From NCBI GenBank assembly GCA_946902875.1, contig OX336344.1:22341791-22405790 (forward strand): a stretch of DNA of 64,000 nt, written 5' to 3'. The notes below the pieces were generated by a model that made no database searches, was not told the origin of the DNA, and saw only the letters and a list, made by a program, of their open reading frames with translations. This DNA comes from Nematopogon swammerdamellus. Taxonomy: Eukaryota; Arthropoda; Insecta; Lepidoptera; Adelidae. Of this stretch, positions 21,621-31,996 are shown in pieces. The stretch's first letter is position 1. Each line of letters begins with the position of its first letter. Made by a program: the position numbers and the translations under genes.

Positions 21621-21734
21621 TAATGTTTGTTAGGTAGGTTTTAATTCTTTAGTTATTAATATTACTTTTTTATTTTTATGAAATAAATAGATTGAGTATA
21701 CGATATTATATTCTATCGAAGAAAGGAAGTCTTT

Positions 21735-21890
21735 AAGGGCGAGGCCCGAAGGCGGAAGTGGGTTTTTGGTTTACCTGAACGCAGCTCGGCCTTCGGCCTC
21801 GCACTTAGTTCCTACCTTTCTTCCAGAAGGTTTATAGTCTTCCTGAACGCAGTTCGGCCTTCGGCCTCGCCCTTAGTTACTTACATTCTT
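21735..21890 (-). repeat. 68-bp satellite units, reverse orientation
   Basis: cctgaacgcagctcggcctt and cggcctcgcccttagttact are the reverse complement of the 20.3-21.1 kb units and lead straight into the Helitron 3' end. Confidence 0.85.
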
Positions 21891-22273
21891 CTTTGGAATA
21901 CGAATTTCACGCGAGCGAAGCCGCGGGCAACAGCTAGTAAGTAATAAATAGAGACTTTTAACAGACTAATATAAAAACGTGGGGCGTATAATATGCGTAA
22001 TAAATAACATGCGCCCCACGTTTTTATATTAGTCTGTTAAAAGTCTCAATTTATTACTTATTCCGCTGACGCAGCGACACAATGTGCCCTTTGGCATCCG
22101 ACATGAGAAGACAGCACGCTAGTATTGCACGATTTCTTACCCAGACGTAAAATCTTAAGAAGGCCCAGGCTTGTGTCCTCATTATTTTCTAGTTTTTTGT
22201 ACAGCTGTTTTTTTCTAGTTTTTTATTTTTAATAAAACCGTTTAACTTAAAAGTTTTTTTACCTATTTTTTTA

Positions 22274-22633
22274 AATCCCGAAGTTGAAGTTTATCTGATT
22301 TTGAAGAGATTAACTACTGTAAGGAAAGCAATTTACTTCAAACATTTAATGACTCACAAGATTGATATCAAGTAGGTATTCACCACTTGCTTCTGGTTCT
22401 CCTTTTTGCTCTTGTTATGAATAAAACCACTTTTGGACGATGCCAGGAAGTAAGATGTATTCCAAGATCGAAATATTCGTATTACATGGAATGACGTATC
22501 ATGTATATTACATGCTACAATTTTCACGTCCATTAAACACTGAAACATTATTCTTCAAACTACCATGACAGGACAAACCACGATCGCATTCAAAACACTC
22601 TACAATTACCATTCAAAATTCAAATATCATAGA
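22274..22633. other. Unassigned stretch right of the fold-back
   Basis: AT-rich; a 64-codon minus-strand frame has no motif. Confidence 0.4.
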
Positions 22634-22850
22634 TCCTTACCTATAATAAAATCCAACGTCTGCTTTCTGTCTGAGTGTCTGTCTGTCCGCTTATAACTCG
22701 AGAACCACTGACCCGATTTTAATAAAAAAAAATCTACGGATAGCTTGATTCTTCCCATCAACTATAGGCTACTTACTATCACGCTAAATGGCTTATGAGG
22801 TTAGCAGTGAAGTGAAATATGAGAGCGGGCGGAGCCGCGGGCACAGCTTG
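22634..22850 (+). mobile_element. E Helitron-like element
   Basis: A|TC start (tccttacctataataaaatc) and CTTG|T end after ggagccgcgggcacag. Same body as 5498-5731. Confidence 0.75.
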
Positions 22851-23144
22851 TATACTCTATGATACAAGTATAAAATCTTGCACTGGTCAACTACCAGTGC
22901 AGTATATACACGTAGCTTTACATTACTGAACGGGATAAAACAAAAATATTATGATAAACCATATGAATAAAGCATTTGTGACGATTTGTATCAATGAAAA
23001 TAATATTGTGTGTTATCGTTTATATACAAACTGCATTGTGTATTTATATATATATTTCTTTATATTCATATACCTAAGAACCTATAAGTATACATAATGA
23101 ATGATTGTATTTATTTGTATATTGAATAAATAAGTAAGTACATA
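22851..23144. other. AT-rich unassigned stretch
   Basis: Nothing recognised. Confidence 0.4.
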
Positions 23145-23616
23145 TACAGGGTGCATCAGGATAGGTTTGAGAAACTTCAGGAATAGAAAGTACTCAATAT
23201 TAGAAGAAAAAAATCCTTATCACTCAAATCTAAATTCCGTTGTTTTTTTTGTCATACAAAAGTTGGAAATTGTAATAAAAACTCGATGGACAGTGAGACT
23301 GGAGAGTGCAGTGAACTAATTCAGTCATCTTTTTCTTTTGAGGTCATTGAACTTTCAGTGTTTGGAATTTACCTACACGCAGTTCAATTGTACTAGTTAT
23401 GTGTGCAACCTACCCATTTTCATTCATGAGTTAGAATTTATTTTTTATTTAATAAAGGCGGACGTTAACCATCCACCAAATCTTGAAGAATAGATTTTCA
23501 CCAAAAAGTACTGTAAAATGATCGAATCTAGGAAAAAGTTTCAGAGCTTTTCGTCTTCAAATATGGGCCCCTTTCGAACCCTGAAGTTTCGAAAACCTAT
23601 CCTGGTACACCCTGTA
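23145..23616. mobile_element. Tc1/mariner-type MITE, 472 bp
   Basis: Ends TACAGGGTG and CACCCTGTA with TA on both flanks. The inverted repeats extend about 40 bp (caggatagg, gaaacttcagg) with mismatches. No transposase. Confidence 0.75.
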
Positions 23617-23639
23617 TATTTTTTCCATTTAATTTTGCT

Positions 23640-23890
23640 CTCACAAGATAAAACATTTGCATCCCTACACGCTGGACTTACCGCGGATGCGTACCAATCA
23701 GATAATTCTTCTACCGAACCGGTTAACTCTGGAGCGCTCATATATTTCCCCCAAATACAGTCTCGGGTCCTTCAAGAGGAGCGTGAATGGGCACCTGTCA
23801 GGCCGGCATGGCATTCGCAACCCCCGCATACGATCGACTGTCCATGGCGCCGTTAGACACCTCATGAGTGACCCGGCGCCATAGAAAAAA
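23640..23890 (+). pseudogene. LF LINE 3' end
   Basis: Encodes YSLGSFKRSVNGHLSGRHGI, which parallels the YNLGVFKRRVNKL stretch of the LA LINE, then ends gcgccatagaaaaaaa. Copies occur at 60370-60600 (minus) and 62809-62936 (plus). A related CR1/Jockey-like LINE lineage, strongly 5'-truncated. Confidence 0.55.
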
Positions 23891-24643
23891 AGGTACCCAT
23901 CCATCTACCTCTGTGGTGCCCATACTTTATTCTATGAAGATCTACTTATAAAAAATTGGAGGTTGTGAGATCGACACTTGTGCCGAAAGTTTTCATTGTT
24001 CAATAATGTAGTCATTTTTATAAGACTATCCTAATAATATTCAAAGTGAAGTATCTATTTTTGTTATTTTACGATAAATAAACCATACGTGTAGGTAGGT
24101 ATGGTTTCTAAATTACAATTACAATCATTTTATGAATGAAACTGTATTGGGTGTATAATTAATTCTTTTAATTAACAAAATTCAACCAATCTTGCTCCAA
24201 TGGAATTCAGGTCCATGAAAGCTATGTTCATTAATGTCCTTTACATTGGTTGCTATTGCGATCCTTGTGGAAGACGACAGTACCCGCAAAATGTTAGTAA
24301 CACTAATATTATGAATTCTTTGATGTTTCTGTGAGTCACTTCTTGCTCTACATATCTTCAGCGATCGACCTAAGAGTCGCTTGGGATCGACCGGTCGATC
24401 GCGATCGACCGTTTGGGCACCACTGCTACCTTATCCACAATACCAGGCACGACTGGCAGATAATTCCTTCAGGCTTTAAGTCCGCCTTTTGTCACTTTTT
24501 ATTGAGCAAATTCATTCCATTTGATTTAATTTCATTTCGACATTGTGCCTTCTATAAGTCGAAACCTTCTATGAATCTCAATCTTGAGTGAAATAATGAT
24601 CTTACGAGTATGTCATTCTGTGGTCATTACCGAAAGATAAACA
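23891..24643. other. Unassigned stretch
   Basis: 24360-24425 is dense in gatcgacc octamers and ends in gtttgggcaccactg, which may be one terminus of an old hAT element. No gene. Confidence 0.35.
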
Positions 24644-25104
24644 CTCACATGCATAGGCGCCGACTCCGTGGGTGCTCGGGGGCTCCAGCACCCACGAGCG
24701 GTGAGTAGTGGGTGCGGAGCACCCACGACGATAGATATAAAAACTGATCAGTAATCGGATTTGAGCTACGATAAAAGTGCCTTATTTCCGCGCGAATGTG
24801 TAAATGGGGCAAATGCAAAACATTGTGCGTATGTTTTACGAACCCATGCTGCCGGGTGCCGGGAGAATTAGAGAAAGATGGGAGAAGCGTATATCCAGCA
24901 GTGGACGGCAACACGCTGATGATGATGATGATTGTTCAATCTAGAATTTTATACTTTTTTTATGTATAGCGCGACATGTGGCATCGTTTCACCTACAAGT
25001 ATCTTCTTTACTTCTCTTCTATATCAAGAAGTGGCTAAAGTAAAAAAAAATAATTGCATGAGCACCCACGAGGATTTGTAAAAGTCGGCGCCCCTGCTCA
25101 CATG
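24644..25104. repeat. 8-bp target duplication of small hAT element
   Basis: CTCACATG at 24644-24651 and at 25097-25104 abuts both ends of the 445-bp element. Confidence 0.8.
24652..25096. mobile_element. Small hAT-type element, 445 bp
   Basis: Left end CATAGGCGCCGACT, right end complement CAGGGGCGCCGACT, followed on both sides by a gtgggtgctc block. The 8-bp duplication is exact. Internal 24850-24943 is an RTE-type LINE 3' tail (gaagcgtatatccagcagtg, then gatgatgatgatg), showing nesting or capture. Confidence 0.75.
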
Positions 25105-25175
25105 GCACCTAGTACCGACCGGAATAAGGTGTAACGGGCTGACACCACGGTCAGCCTAAACGGTCGATTTTAAGC
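25101..25175 (+). mobile_element. Diverged S1-like tail
   Basis: catggcacctagtaccgacc and cgggctgacaccacgg resemble the S1 tail. Same diverged subfamily as 14205-14285. Confidence 0.4.
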
Positions 25176-25180
25176 GAGTG

Positions 25181-25529
25181 CTTACATAACTTTATATTAT
25201 GTAAAGAAACGCATTTTAAAATTATTTTCCCTGTAATTATATGGAGTAGATAATCCATCATAAGTACTAAAGCCGTAAGTTTGTGCACTGGTGCAGCCAT
25301 TCTAGAGAAGAGGAACATCTGAACTAAAGTGGGCGAGGGGCCGGTGAGGGAGGGAGGGAGGGGGGAGGAGGGAATGAGCCTCAGATTTTCCGCAATATCA
25401 AACTTTAAGCGTTTCCGGGCGAAGTTCGCGAGTGGACTTTTAGTTTTTCTTGTCTAAAGCGAGCCGCGACAGTGTCCGGCCTGGATCAACCTTAGTACCC
25501 CTGGCATTACACGACGACAACTTGTAGTT
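25181..25529. other. Unassigned, with a G-rich purine run
   Basis: 25337-25376 (gggagggagggaggggggag) is a potential G-quadruplex. No gene. Confidence 0.45.
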
Positions 25530-25714
25530 GTTTTATGTTAGTTTATTGTATAATTTCATCCATACGTAGGTAACCTACGCTTGGACATGTCGAAAATTTC
25601 GCCAGTTTTAAATTCAATGCGAAGAAGAACTGACAAACAAACTTGGCAAGTCACTATGTTTAGTTAGTACCATATAAGTATTATATTAAAGTAGTAATAA
25701 TTAATTCAAGCACG

Positions 25715-25830
25715 AGTTTCTGAAGCAATGCATCGGCCTTCCAGTGAGGAAACACCGCCAGCCTACTCGGAACAATACCCACATCGTCTCCCTTAGAGGG
25801 CGATTTTTTGAGTATTTTAGTTTTTTTAAG
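25715..25830 (+). pseudogene. LJ remnant (3' end)
   Basis: cggccttccagtgaggaaac, cctactcggaacaatacc and cacatcgtctcccttagagg follow the end of LJ (I-Q-x-G-N, then LLGTIPTSSPLEG). 5'-truncated. Confidence 0.5.
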
Positions 25831-25866
25831 TATTTGGCATATGTGGTTATATTTTTGGGTTAATTT

Positions 25867-26218
25867 GCTTTTTCTTATGGAATCAGGCACGCTTGGCTAC
25901 AACACCTAATACATCCGTGATGTCAGCCCATAACACCTCGGTGGAGTAGGTGCCATGTAAGTGCTTCCCTTCGGTCGTGCCGGCTACACTGAACTGGAAA
26001 CCCGGCGGAAACACATACTATTTACATAGCCGTTTCAACCGACCTTTTATTCACTGCGGCGGTACAACCCCGTGCGGGTTGAACCCTACCACCTAGTAAG
26101 GTTAGAAGGGAACGACTCCAACGGTCGAGTGGTCACCCATCCATCCACTGACCGCGCTCAGGTGTGCATACGATCCGATCCACAGTTGACCGACCGCACT
26201 ACTGAGCTACCGAGGCTG
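25867..26218 (-). mobile_element. S1 SINE, full length with degenerate head
   Basis: Tail at the low end (atcaggcacgcttggctaca). The head at the high end reads cactactgagctaccgaggc, the complement of a tRNA A box in GCCTCGGTAGCTCAGTxGTG, and the 5S-like part is degraded (cacccatccatccactgacc). Confidence 0.8.
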
Positions 26219-26412
26219 ACAAATGACAAATTATTTATCTCAAATTTATTATCAAATCTATTAAATGAAGAAATACTTGAAAGGGATTTAGTAATTGTGT
26301 TGAAATTCGTGGAGCGTTCTCTATCCCTTAGGGACTCTGGGCCCTAAGGGATGGAGAAGATGAGTACTATGGGGCTGATATTAACAAGTTATTGTTAAAA
26401 GCCCTTAAAAAA
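26219..26412 (+). mobile_element. LG LINE 3' UTR
   Basis: gattgtgttgaaattcgtgg-like sequence, 'gcgttctctatcccttaggg', gatggagaagatgagtacta and tggggctgatattaacaa match the 3' UTR downstream of the coding remnant at 56125-56650 (opposite strand). Confidence 0.6.
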
Positions 26413-26679
26413 ATAACGAAATTAATACTTCAAATAAAAAAAAAAATCATTATTTTTCATTGTTAGGTATGCTCGGGCCTCTTTGCTAAGAGTTTCACAG
26501 TTCAAAATTACTTGGCTAGTTCGCTCTTGGCGGCGGCGGCGGCGACGATGGTCTTAATCTAGAACGACGACGTTGTTTGTTTCCAGTTGTCCTCAGCTTT
26601 TACTTTGAAGCTGTCCGCTATTTACTAAGTCGGATTAGCGTGTTTGAATCACTCCAGTTTTCATTTATCAATACTATAA
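26413..26679. other. Unassigned stretch
   Basis: Includes a (cgg)n run at about 26529-26543. No gene. Confidence 0.4.
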
Positions 26680-26818
26680 TTAATACATCTGTAAGGCATG
26701 GCCATGGAGTAAGTTTCTCTGTTTTGTGAGATACTGCACTGTACTGAGTGTACTTACATCTCTATGTATGATACTAAAACTAATTGGACGATTTTTTTAG
26801 AAATATTTTCTGTATGTA
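26680..26818 (+). repeat. L repeat
   Basis: ctgtaaggcatggccatgg, 'ctctatgtatgatactaaa' and gaaatattttctgtatgtat match 43886-44010. Non-coding. Confidence 0.55.
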
Positions 26819-27040
26819 TAAGGTTCAATGTTGAATCGTGCAAGTTGACTTGAACGCAGGAATATGCGACATACCTACTAGAAAAATGCAAGCAACGGTT
26901 CGAAAATTTGAAGAAATACGTCGGCGGCCCGGTAGCGCAATTGGTAACGCGCTGGCAGCTCAAGCCGGAGTTCCAGGTTCGATTCCGGTCGGGACGTATG
27001 TTTTCTCTTCATTTTCTACTTTGCATTTTATCTAATGAAG
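26819..27040 (+). mobile_element. S3 element with tRNA-like core
   Basis: aaggttcaatgttgaatcgt leads to a tRNA-like stretch at 26926-26995 (A-box tagcgcaattgg, B-box ggttcgattcc), then actttgcattttatctaatg. It is the same arrangement as 47573-47787 and 41983-42170 but more diverged. Confidence 0.6.
26926..26995 (+). tRNA. tRNA-like pseudogene segment
   Basis: A-box and B-box motifs are present, but the T stem has mismatches and the putative anticodon loop (ggctcaa in the sister copy) lacks the universal U33. It is most likely part of the S3 repeat and not a working tRNA gene. Confidence 0.35.
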
Positions 27041-27338
27041 AAATATAGATGGAACTATACACCAGATATAGGTAATGTAAATAGGCAGAGTGGTCACATT
27101 CTTCAGTATTCATGTTTATGCTGTAAATATTCATGCTCTTGTGAGCGGTGGTAGTATGGGATAATTATTGTAAGTCACTATAATTATAATACTTACAAAA
27201 GGTACTAACAAAACATTGTGACTTGCGAAGTTTGTCAGTTCTTCTTCGCATTGAATTTAAAACTGGCGGAATTTTTGACATGCCCAAGCGTAGGTTACCA
27301 GCCTACGAATATGAATGAAATTATACAATAAACCAAAA

Positions 27339-27718
27339 ACCGGTCAAGGGCGAGTCGAACTCGCGCATTGAGGGTTTCGTATCGCAATGTCATGGTAAGC
27401 GCCACTCACGCCATCTATGGCGTGTATTATGAAATGCTTCATATTAGTTAAAATTCATGATTAGTTATAAATAAAATGCTTCATACTGTTGGTAGATGGC
27501 GCGCATACACTTTTTAGTTTCTTATATGGGGACCCCCGTGAATTTTTTACTTTTTCTTATTTTTATTAGTTGTTATATCGGCCACAATAACACATATTCT
27601 GTGAAAATTTCAACGGGCTACCTGTTACGGTTCAAGAGATACAGCCCTCGGAGAGACAGACGGCGGCGTAGGCTTAGTAATAGGCTTACGTACGGAATAC
27701 GGAAACCTAAAAAAAACA
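27339..27718 (+). repeat. D repeat
   Basis: caaaaaccggtcaagggcga, actcgcgcattgagggttt, 'tcaacgggctacctgttacg', 'gatacagccctcggagagac' and atacggaaacctaaaa. Plus orientation, with the microsatellite core reduced to one or two units. Confidence 0.7.
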
Positions 27719-27817
27719 AGTACGGGTGCCTGGGAATAAGGCATACGATTCGCTCCAATAAATCCTCTATACACGATTTAACTTCAATATTCATTTCGCT
27801 TCAACAAAACTGCATCG

Positions 27818-28700
27818 GATATTACAAGCTCACGGTGTCAACACCTCAGCGTCTGTTCAAAAAATAACACCCGCTCAGCGCGCGAAGGCACGAAAGCACT
27901 TTTCACAGCGCCCGCGCGGGGAGTGCTCCGAACGTAAAAGGCTTCGATTGTCCTGTCGATCGCGTGTCGCATTACCGACTCGTCGGGTGACGCCAATTTG
28001 GGTGATTCGCCGCAGAGCCTGCGAGCGAAAGGCAGGACTGGCAGTTGTGGGGTTGGTTTATTTTTTTACCCGACTACGGCGAAGCCAAAAGGAGGTTTAT
28101 ATTATGTGTATGTATGTGTCCGATTCCAACGTATGAGGAATTGTTGGATTCGTCTCGATAGTCTGGGCGTCGTCGTGGCTAGATTATAGAGAATACAAAA
28201 ATATTTTATGGAAAATACAAAATAGCGGGCTAGATGCGCTATATATGTAGTCAAACTTAGATTTTTTTTCTTCAAGCCCGATCCAGTGGGGTATTACTGT
28301 CAAGTGCGATTTAAAAATACAAGCTCACGGTGTCAACACCTCAGCGTCTGTTAAAAAAATAACACCCGCTCAGCGCGCGAAGGCACGAAAGCACTTTTCA
28401 CAGCGCCCGCGCGGGGAGTGTTCCGAACGTAAAAGGCTTCGATTGTCCTGTCGATCGCGTGTCGCATTACCGACTCATCGGGTGACGCCAATTTGGGTTA
28501 TTTGCCGCAGAGCCTGCGAGGCGAGAGGCAGGACTGGCAGTTGTGGGGTTGGGATGATTTTTTTTTTATCCGACTACGGCGAAGCCAAAGGGAGGTTTAT
28601 GATTTTGGCAGCGTATGTATGTATGTATATAAGTGTGTCCGTTTTTTCCCTCATAGAGCTTACAGAACTTACAAACTACTTGACCGATTCCCACATATTA
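27818..28700 (+). repeat. 300-bp direct duplication (498-bp spacing)
   Basis: 27821-28130 and 28319-28640 both contain caagctcacggtgtcaacac, 'aacacccgctcagcgcgcga', 'cttttcacagcgcccgcgcg', 'gtcctgtcgatcgcgtgtcg' and an H start (cgactacggcgaagccaaa). Identity is about 95 percent, so the duplication is recent relative to most repeats here. The 3' part of both units is H family. Confidence 0.8.
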
Positions 28701-29153
28701 TGAGGAAGTCAAAAATAATTTCCATTTGCTCACTTAAAGGAGTCGGCGGACCGCTAAGTAAATTCCCGCGCAACTCTGAGTTTTTATATTTTATTTACTT
28801 AGCGGTCCCCCAAATCCTTTAAGTAAGTAAATGGAAATTATTTTTGACTTTTTAATGGTTGGGATTTTTTTAAATTTGTAATTAAACTTTATTTCAAGCT
28901 TTTTAAAGAAAACCGCATGCAAAATGGTCCACTTTTTAAGATAATATTTTTTTTATTAGTTAATTACTTGATTACAAACATAACAATAACCATCCCGATT
29001 AAAGAAGCTTCCTAAAAAACAAAAACCGCATCCACATCGGACCATCCGTTTGGGAGCTAGGGTGCAACAGGGAGACACACACATACACACACACACACTC
29101 ACCCTCACACACGTGAAACTTATAACACCCCTCAGTCTTTGCGTCGGGGGTTA
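28700..29153 (+). repeat. C repeat
   Basis: Palindromic core (cacttaaaggagtcggcgg ... ctttaagtaagtaaatgg), then 'aatggtccactttttaagat', 'tccgtttgggagctagggtg', a (ca)n run and cgtcgggggttaa. Confidence 0.65.
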
Positions 29154-29172
29154 AAAAATAAATACGTATGTA

Positions 29173-29389
29173 CAGTTGCTTTCAGGAGTCATGAGCACAG
29201 ACGGACAGTGGACTAACATTGCACGCAAGTGTAATAGTAGTCGAACGACGCGTGTGAGCCCAATAGGCGACGAGCGTCGACTGACGCTGACTGACGAACC
29301 AATCGCGTGAAGCGTAGGCGCCGTCGACGTCACAACATCCCGTCAAACCGACCAATGAAATGTGTGCTTATGACTCGTGAAAGCAACTG
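29173..29389. mobile_element. TA-flanked MITE, 217 bp
   Basis: CAGTTGCTTTCAGGAGTCAT at the left and the complement of CAGTTGCTTTCACGAGTCAT at the right, with TA on both sides. One mismatch in 20. Tc1/mariner-type ends; no transposase. Confidence 0.8.
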
Positions 29390-29593
29390 TATGTCCTACC
29401 ACTCTCGGGTCATGTTCCCGTAAGCGATGGTAGCTATACCGCCTGGTGTGAGTATGATGGGTGGAGGGGGAGAGGTAAGGGGGGAACTACAAAATGGCGG
29501 TCGCAGCTCGTTTCGATTTATCCTTGTTAAGGACATCGGCTGACTTGGAGGGCATACGGTCCGCAGGCATCCTCCTTTCAAGGGACATCCTTA

Positions 29594-29781
29594 TCCTTCC
29601 TTACCTTTAATAAAATCCAACGTCTGCTTTCTGTATGTCTGTCTGTCCGCTTATAACTCGAGAACCACGGAACCGATTTTAATAAAACAAAACTATAGGC
29701 TACTTACTATCACGCTAAATGGCTTATGAGGTTAGCAGCGAAGTGAAAAATGAGAGCAGGCGGAGCCGCGGGCACAGCTAG
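29594..29781 (+). mobile_element. E Helitron-like element, internal deletion
   Basis: A|TC (tccttccttacctttaataa) to cgcgggcacagCTAG|T, missing about 30 bp around the 'attcttcccatc' block. Confidence 0.75.
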
Positions 29782-29845
29782 TATATTTATAAATGGAACT
29801 ATGTGTCGAAAAAAGTTGGCCGACAATATTGTGTTAATTTCTTTG

Positions 29846-30206
29846 CATTTTTTGGTTCCGTATCGCCATGTCATGGCTAGCGCCACTATGAAATGCTTTA
29901 TATTAGTTAAATGTCATGATTAGTTAAAATGTTTCATAATCTATTCGGTAGATGGCGCGCGCATACACTTTTTGGTTTCTTATATGGGAACCCCCGTGAA
30001 TTTTTTGCCTTTTCTTTTTTTTAATATTTGTTGTTATATCGGCCATAATAACACATATTCTGCGAAAATTTCAACGGGCTACCTGTCAAGAGATACAGCC
30101 CTCGGACGGACGGACAGACAGACAGACGGACCGATGGACAGACAGACACACAGGGAGACGGCGTAGGGTTAGTAATAGGGTCCCGTACCGGATACGGAAC
30201 CCTAAA
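29846..30206 (+). repeat. D repeat, 5'-incomplete
   Basis: tttggttccgtatcgccatg to ccggatacggaaccctaaaa with (gaca)n/(ggac)n core. First 30 bp missing. Confidence 0.7.
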
Positions 30207-30365
30207 AAGAGTAGAAGTTTAAAAGTTAGAGAAAATAAAATTTTATCTATTTGTTTTTTTTATTTTTATTGTTTTTAATGAATGTCGCACGAACTCGCGC
30301 GTCTCCGTGCAACAGGGACGACGCTCTACAACCGGATTGTCTCTTTCTAAAGGTCGACACTCATT

Positions 30366-30530
30366 ATTTTCTGCCGGGCACTGTACCTACTGCTGGACAT
30401 AGGCCTCTCCCAAGGCACGCCACCACACGCGGTCTTCCGCTCTTCTCATCCATCCACTCCTCTTGAGAGAGGCCTATGTTCAGCAGTGGATCGATACAGG
30501 CTGATGATGATGATGATGATGACTGTACCT
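30366..30530 (+). mobile_element. RTE-type LINE tail with inverted segment
   Basis: Ends 'aggcctatgttcagcagtgg', then 'aggctgatgatgatgatg'. (TGA)n after 'cagcagtgga' is the RTE 3' end. Upstream 'tactgctggacataggcctc' is an inverted version of the same block. Confidence 0.6.
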
Positions 30531-30798
30531 ACATAATACGGCTTATTGTATGGCGGGTCGGGCGTATCATATCATATTACAAATAAATCTACGTCGGCTC
30601 TACCTACAGAGTTATAGTTCTTCTACAAAGGGACAGAGGACGCGGATGTTATTCACATATCTCATCAAGAAATACGCGCTCTGGCCGGAGTTATGCTGAC
30701 GGTACACCGGGCGGAAATGCAGGCCGGGCCCGCTTCGTTTCCGGGCGGCCTCCCGTTATGCCCTCTAGTGTGAGGGATAGTTGCCAAATACTCCACAT

Positions 30799-31567
30799 CA
30801 TAAATTACAAATTTGAAAAACCCCCGACCCTTAAAAAGTCATACATAATTTCCGTTTACTTGAAATGAAATGCAAATGAAAATGAAATGAAAATATACTT
30901 TATTGTACACTATTGTATAAAAAAGGTTACAAAAGGCGAGTTTAATGCCTTGCGGCATTCTTTACTAACTAACCTTTGGGATGTGGAAAACACGTAGGGG
31001 CGGACAATGCAGTACTAAAGAGGGAACAGTAGTATGACATATAAATACACACATATACAAATTGTACAAAGATACATACAATCAATATAAATCCTTACAT
31101 ATACATAATTATATATATACAATAAGAAACTTAAATATTATAATATACCTACTTAAGTACTTACTTACTTAAAGGAGTCGGAAGACCGCTAAGTAAATAC
31201 CCGCGCAGCTCTAAGTTTTTATATTTTATTTACTTAGCCGTCCCCCGACTCCTTTAAGTAAGTAAACGGAAATTATTTTTGACTTTTTAAGGGTCGGGGT
31301 TTTTTTTAAATTGTAATTTAACTTTTATTTCAAGCTTTAAAAAAAAAACCGCATGCAAATCGGCCCACTTTTTAAGATACTTAATTTTTTGATTACTTAA
31401 TTACTTGATTACAAACATAGCTAAGAACAATCCCGACTAAACCAGCTTTCTAATAAAAACAAACCGCATTCAAATCGGTCCATCCGTTTGGGAGCTACGA
31501 TGCCACAAACAGACACACACACGTTAAACTTATAACACCCCTCTTTTTTCGTCGGGGGCATTGATTT
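30799..31567 (+). repeat. C repeat split by a nested insertion
   Basis: Left part 'aacccccgacccttaaaaag' stops at gtttactt (30862). The right part resumes near 31151 (ttacttacttaaaggagtcg) and runs to gtcgggggca. The two parts join to a normal C element. Confidence 0.7.
30863..31150 (-). mobile_element. Nested retroposon in C repeat
   Basis: Starts with gaaatgaaatgcaaatgaaa, read on the minus strand as a (ATTTC)n tail, then 'atatactttattgtacacta' and 'cgagtttaatgccttgcggc', a combination I associate with lepidopteran non-LTR 3' ends. A short ttactt repeat flanks it. Confidence 0.5.
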
Positions 31568-31611
31568 TATAACCCTGTCGGTCGGGGGTTAATAACATAA
31601 ATAAAAATATG

Positions 31612-31996
31612 TTTTTTTTTATGGAAACTGACACGGTTCGCTACATCACCTACAACGTCCGTGGTGTCAGCCCATAACACCGGGTGAACTAGGTGCCATG
31701 TCAGTGCTTCCCCCTTTGATCGTGCCGGCTACACTGAACTGGTCGGAAAACACAAACTATTTACATAGCCGTTTCAACCGACGTTTCATTCAGTGCGGTG
31801 GTACCAACCCGGGCGGGTTAAACCCTACCACCAAGTAAAATTAGGAAGGAAGGGACCTACAGTTTTTCGAGGAATCCGAACCTCGGTCAGCCTCCAACGG
31901 TCAGCGGTCACCCATCCAAGAACTGACCGCACCCAGCGTTGCTTAACATTCAATAGCGACAGTTACTGTCTGCACCACTGAGCTATCGAGGCTGAC
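31612..31996 (-). mobile_element. S1 SINE, full length
   Basis: Tail tttttatggaaactgacacg. The head ends caccactgagctatcgaggc, the complement of a tRNA-type A box, and cacccatccaagaactgacc is the complement of the 5S-like segment. Good reference copy of the whole family. Confidence 0.85.

Larger units (their letters stand above)
19492..21937 (+). mobile_element. Composite Helitron, 2,446 bp
   Basis: Starts A|TC (tctatacatataataaaatc) and ends in gcgaagccgcgggcaacagCTAG|T. The uninterrupted arm B of the surrounding fold-back reads straight through the junction, so insertion between A and T is directly visible. Inside are a second 5'-like leader (19948-20060), an inverted 3'-like end near 20258-20290, 68-bp satellite units (20300-21115) and an LJ fragment. 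No Rep or helicase; non-autonomous. Confidence 0.85.
19280..22273. repeat. Fold-back structure with about 260-bp arms
   Basis: Arm A is 19280-19491 plus 21938-21986; arm B is 22011-22273, the reverse complement. The match is close to 97 percent (for example tgtataaa against tgtacaaa, cggtaagaaa against gggtaagaaa). The central loop at 21987-22010 is about 24 bp. Arm A is interrupted by the 19492-21937 Helitron; arm B is not. Without the insert it is a single 550-bp palindrome directly downstream of the helicase remnant. Confidence 0.85.
25530..27335. repeat. Inverted repeat pair, about 150-bp arms
   Basis: 25530-25685 (ggtaacctacgcttggacat, cgccagttttaaattcaatg, cgaagaagaactgacaaac) is matched by the reverse complement of about 27175-27335. 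The arms are around 85-90 percent similar and enclose 1.5 kb holding LJ, S1, LG and L/S3 fragments. Confidence 0.75.

Noticed and set aside
24360..24425. Regulatory cluster of gatcgacc octamers
   Set aside because: The cluster ends in gtttgggcaccactg, which looks like a decayed hAT terminus; repeats of this kind are common in such ends.
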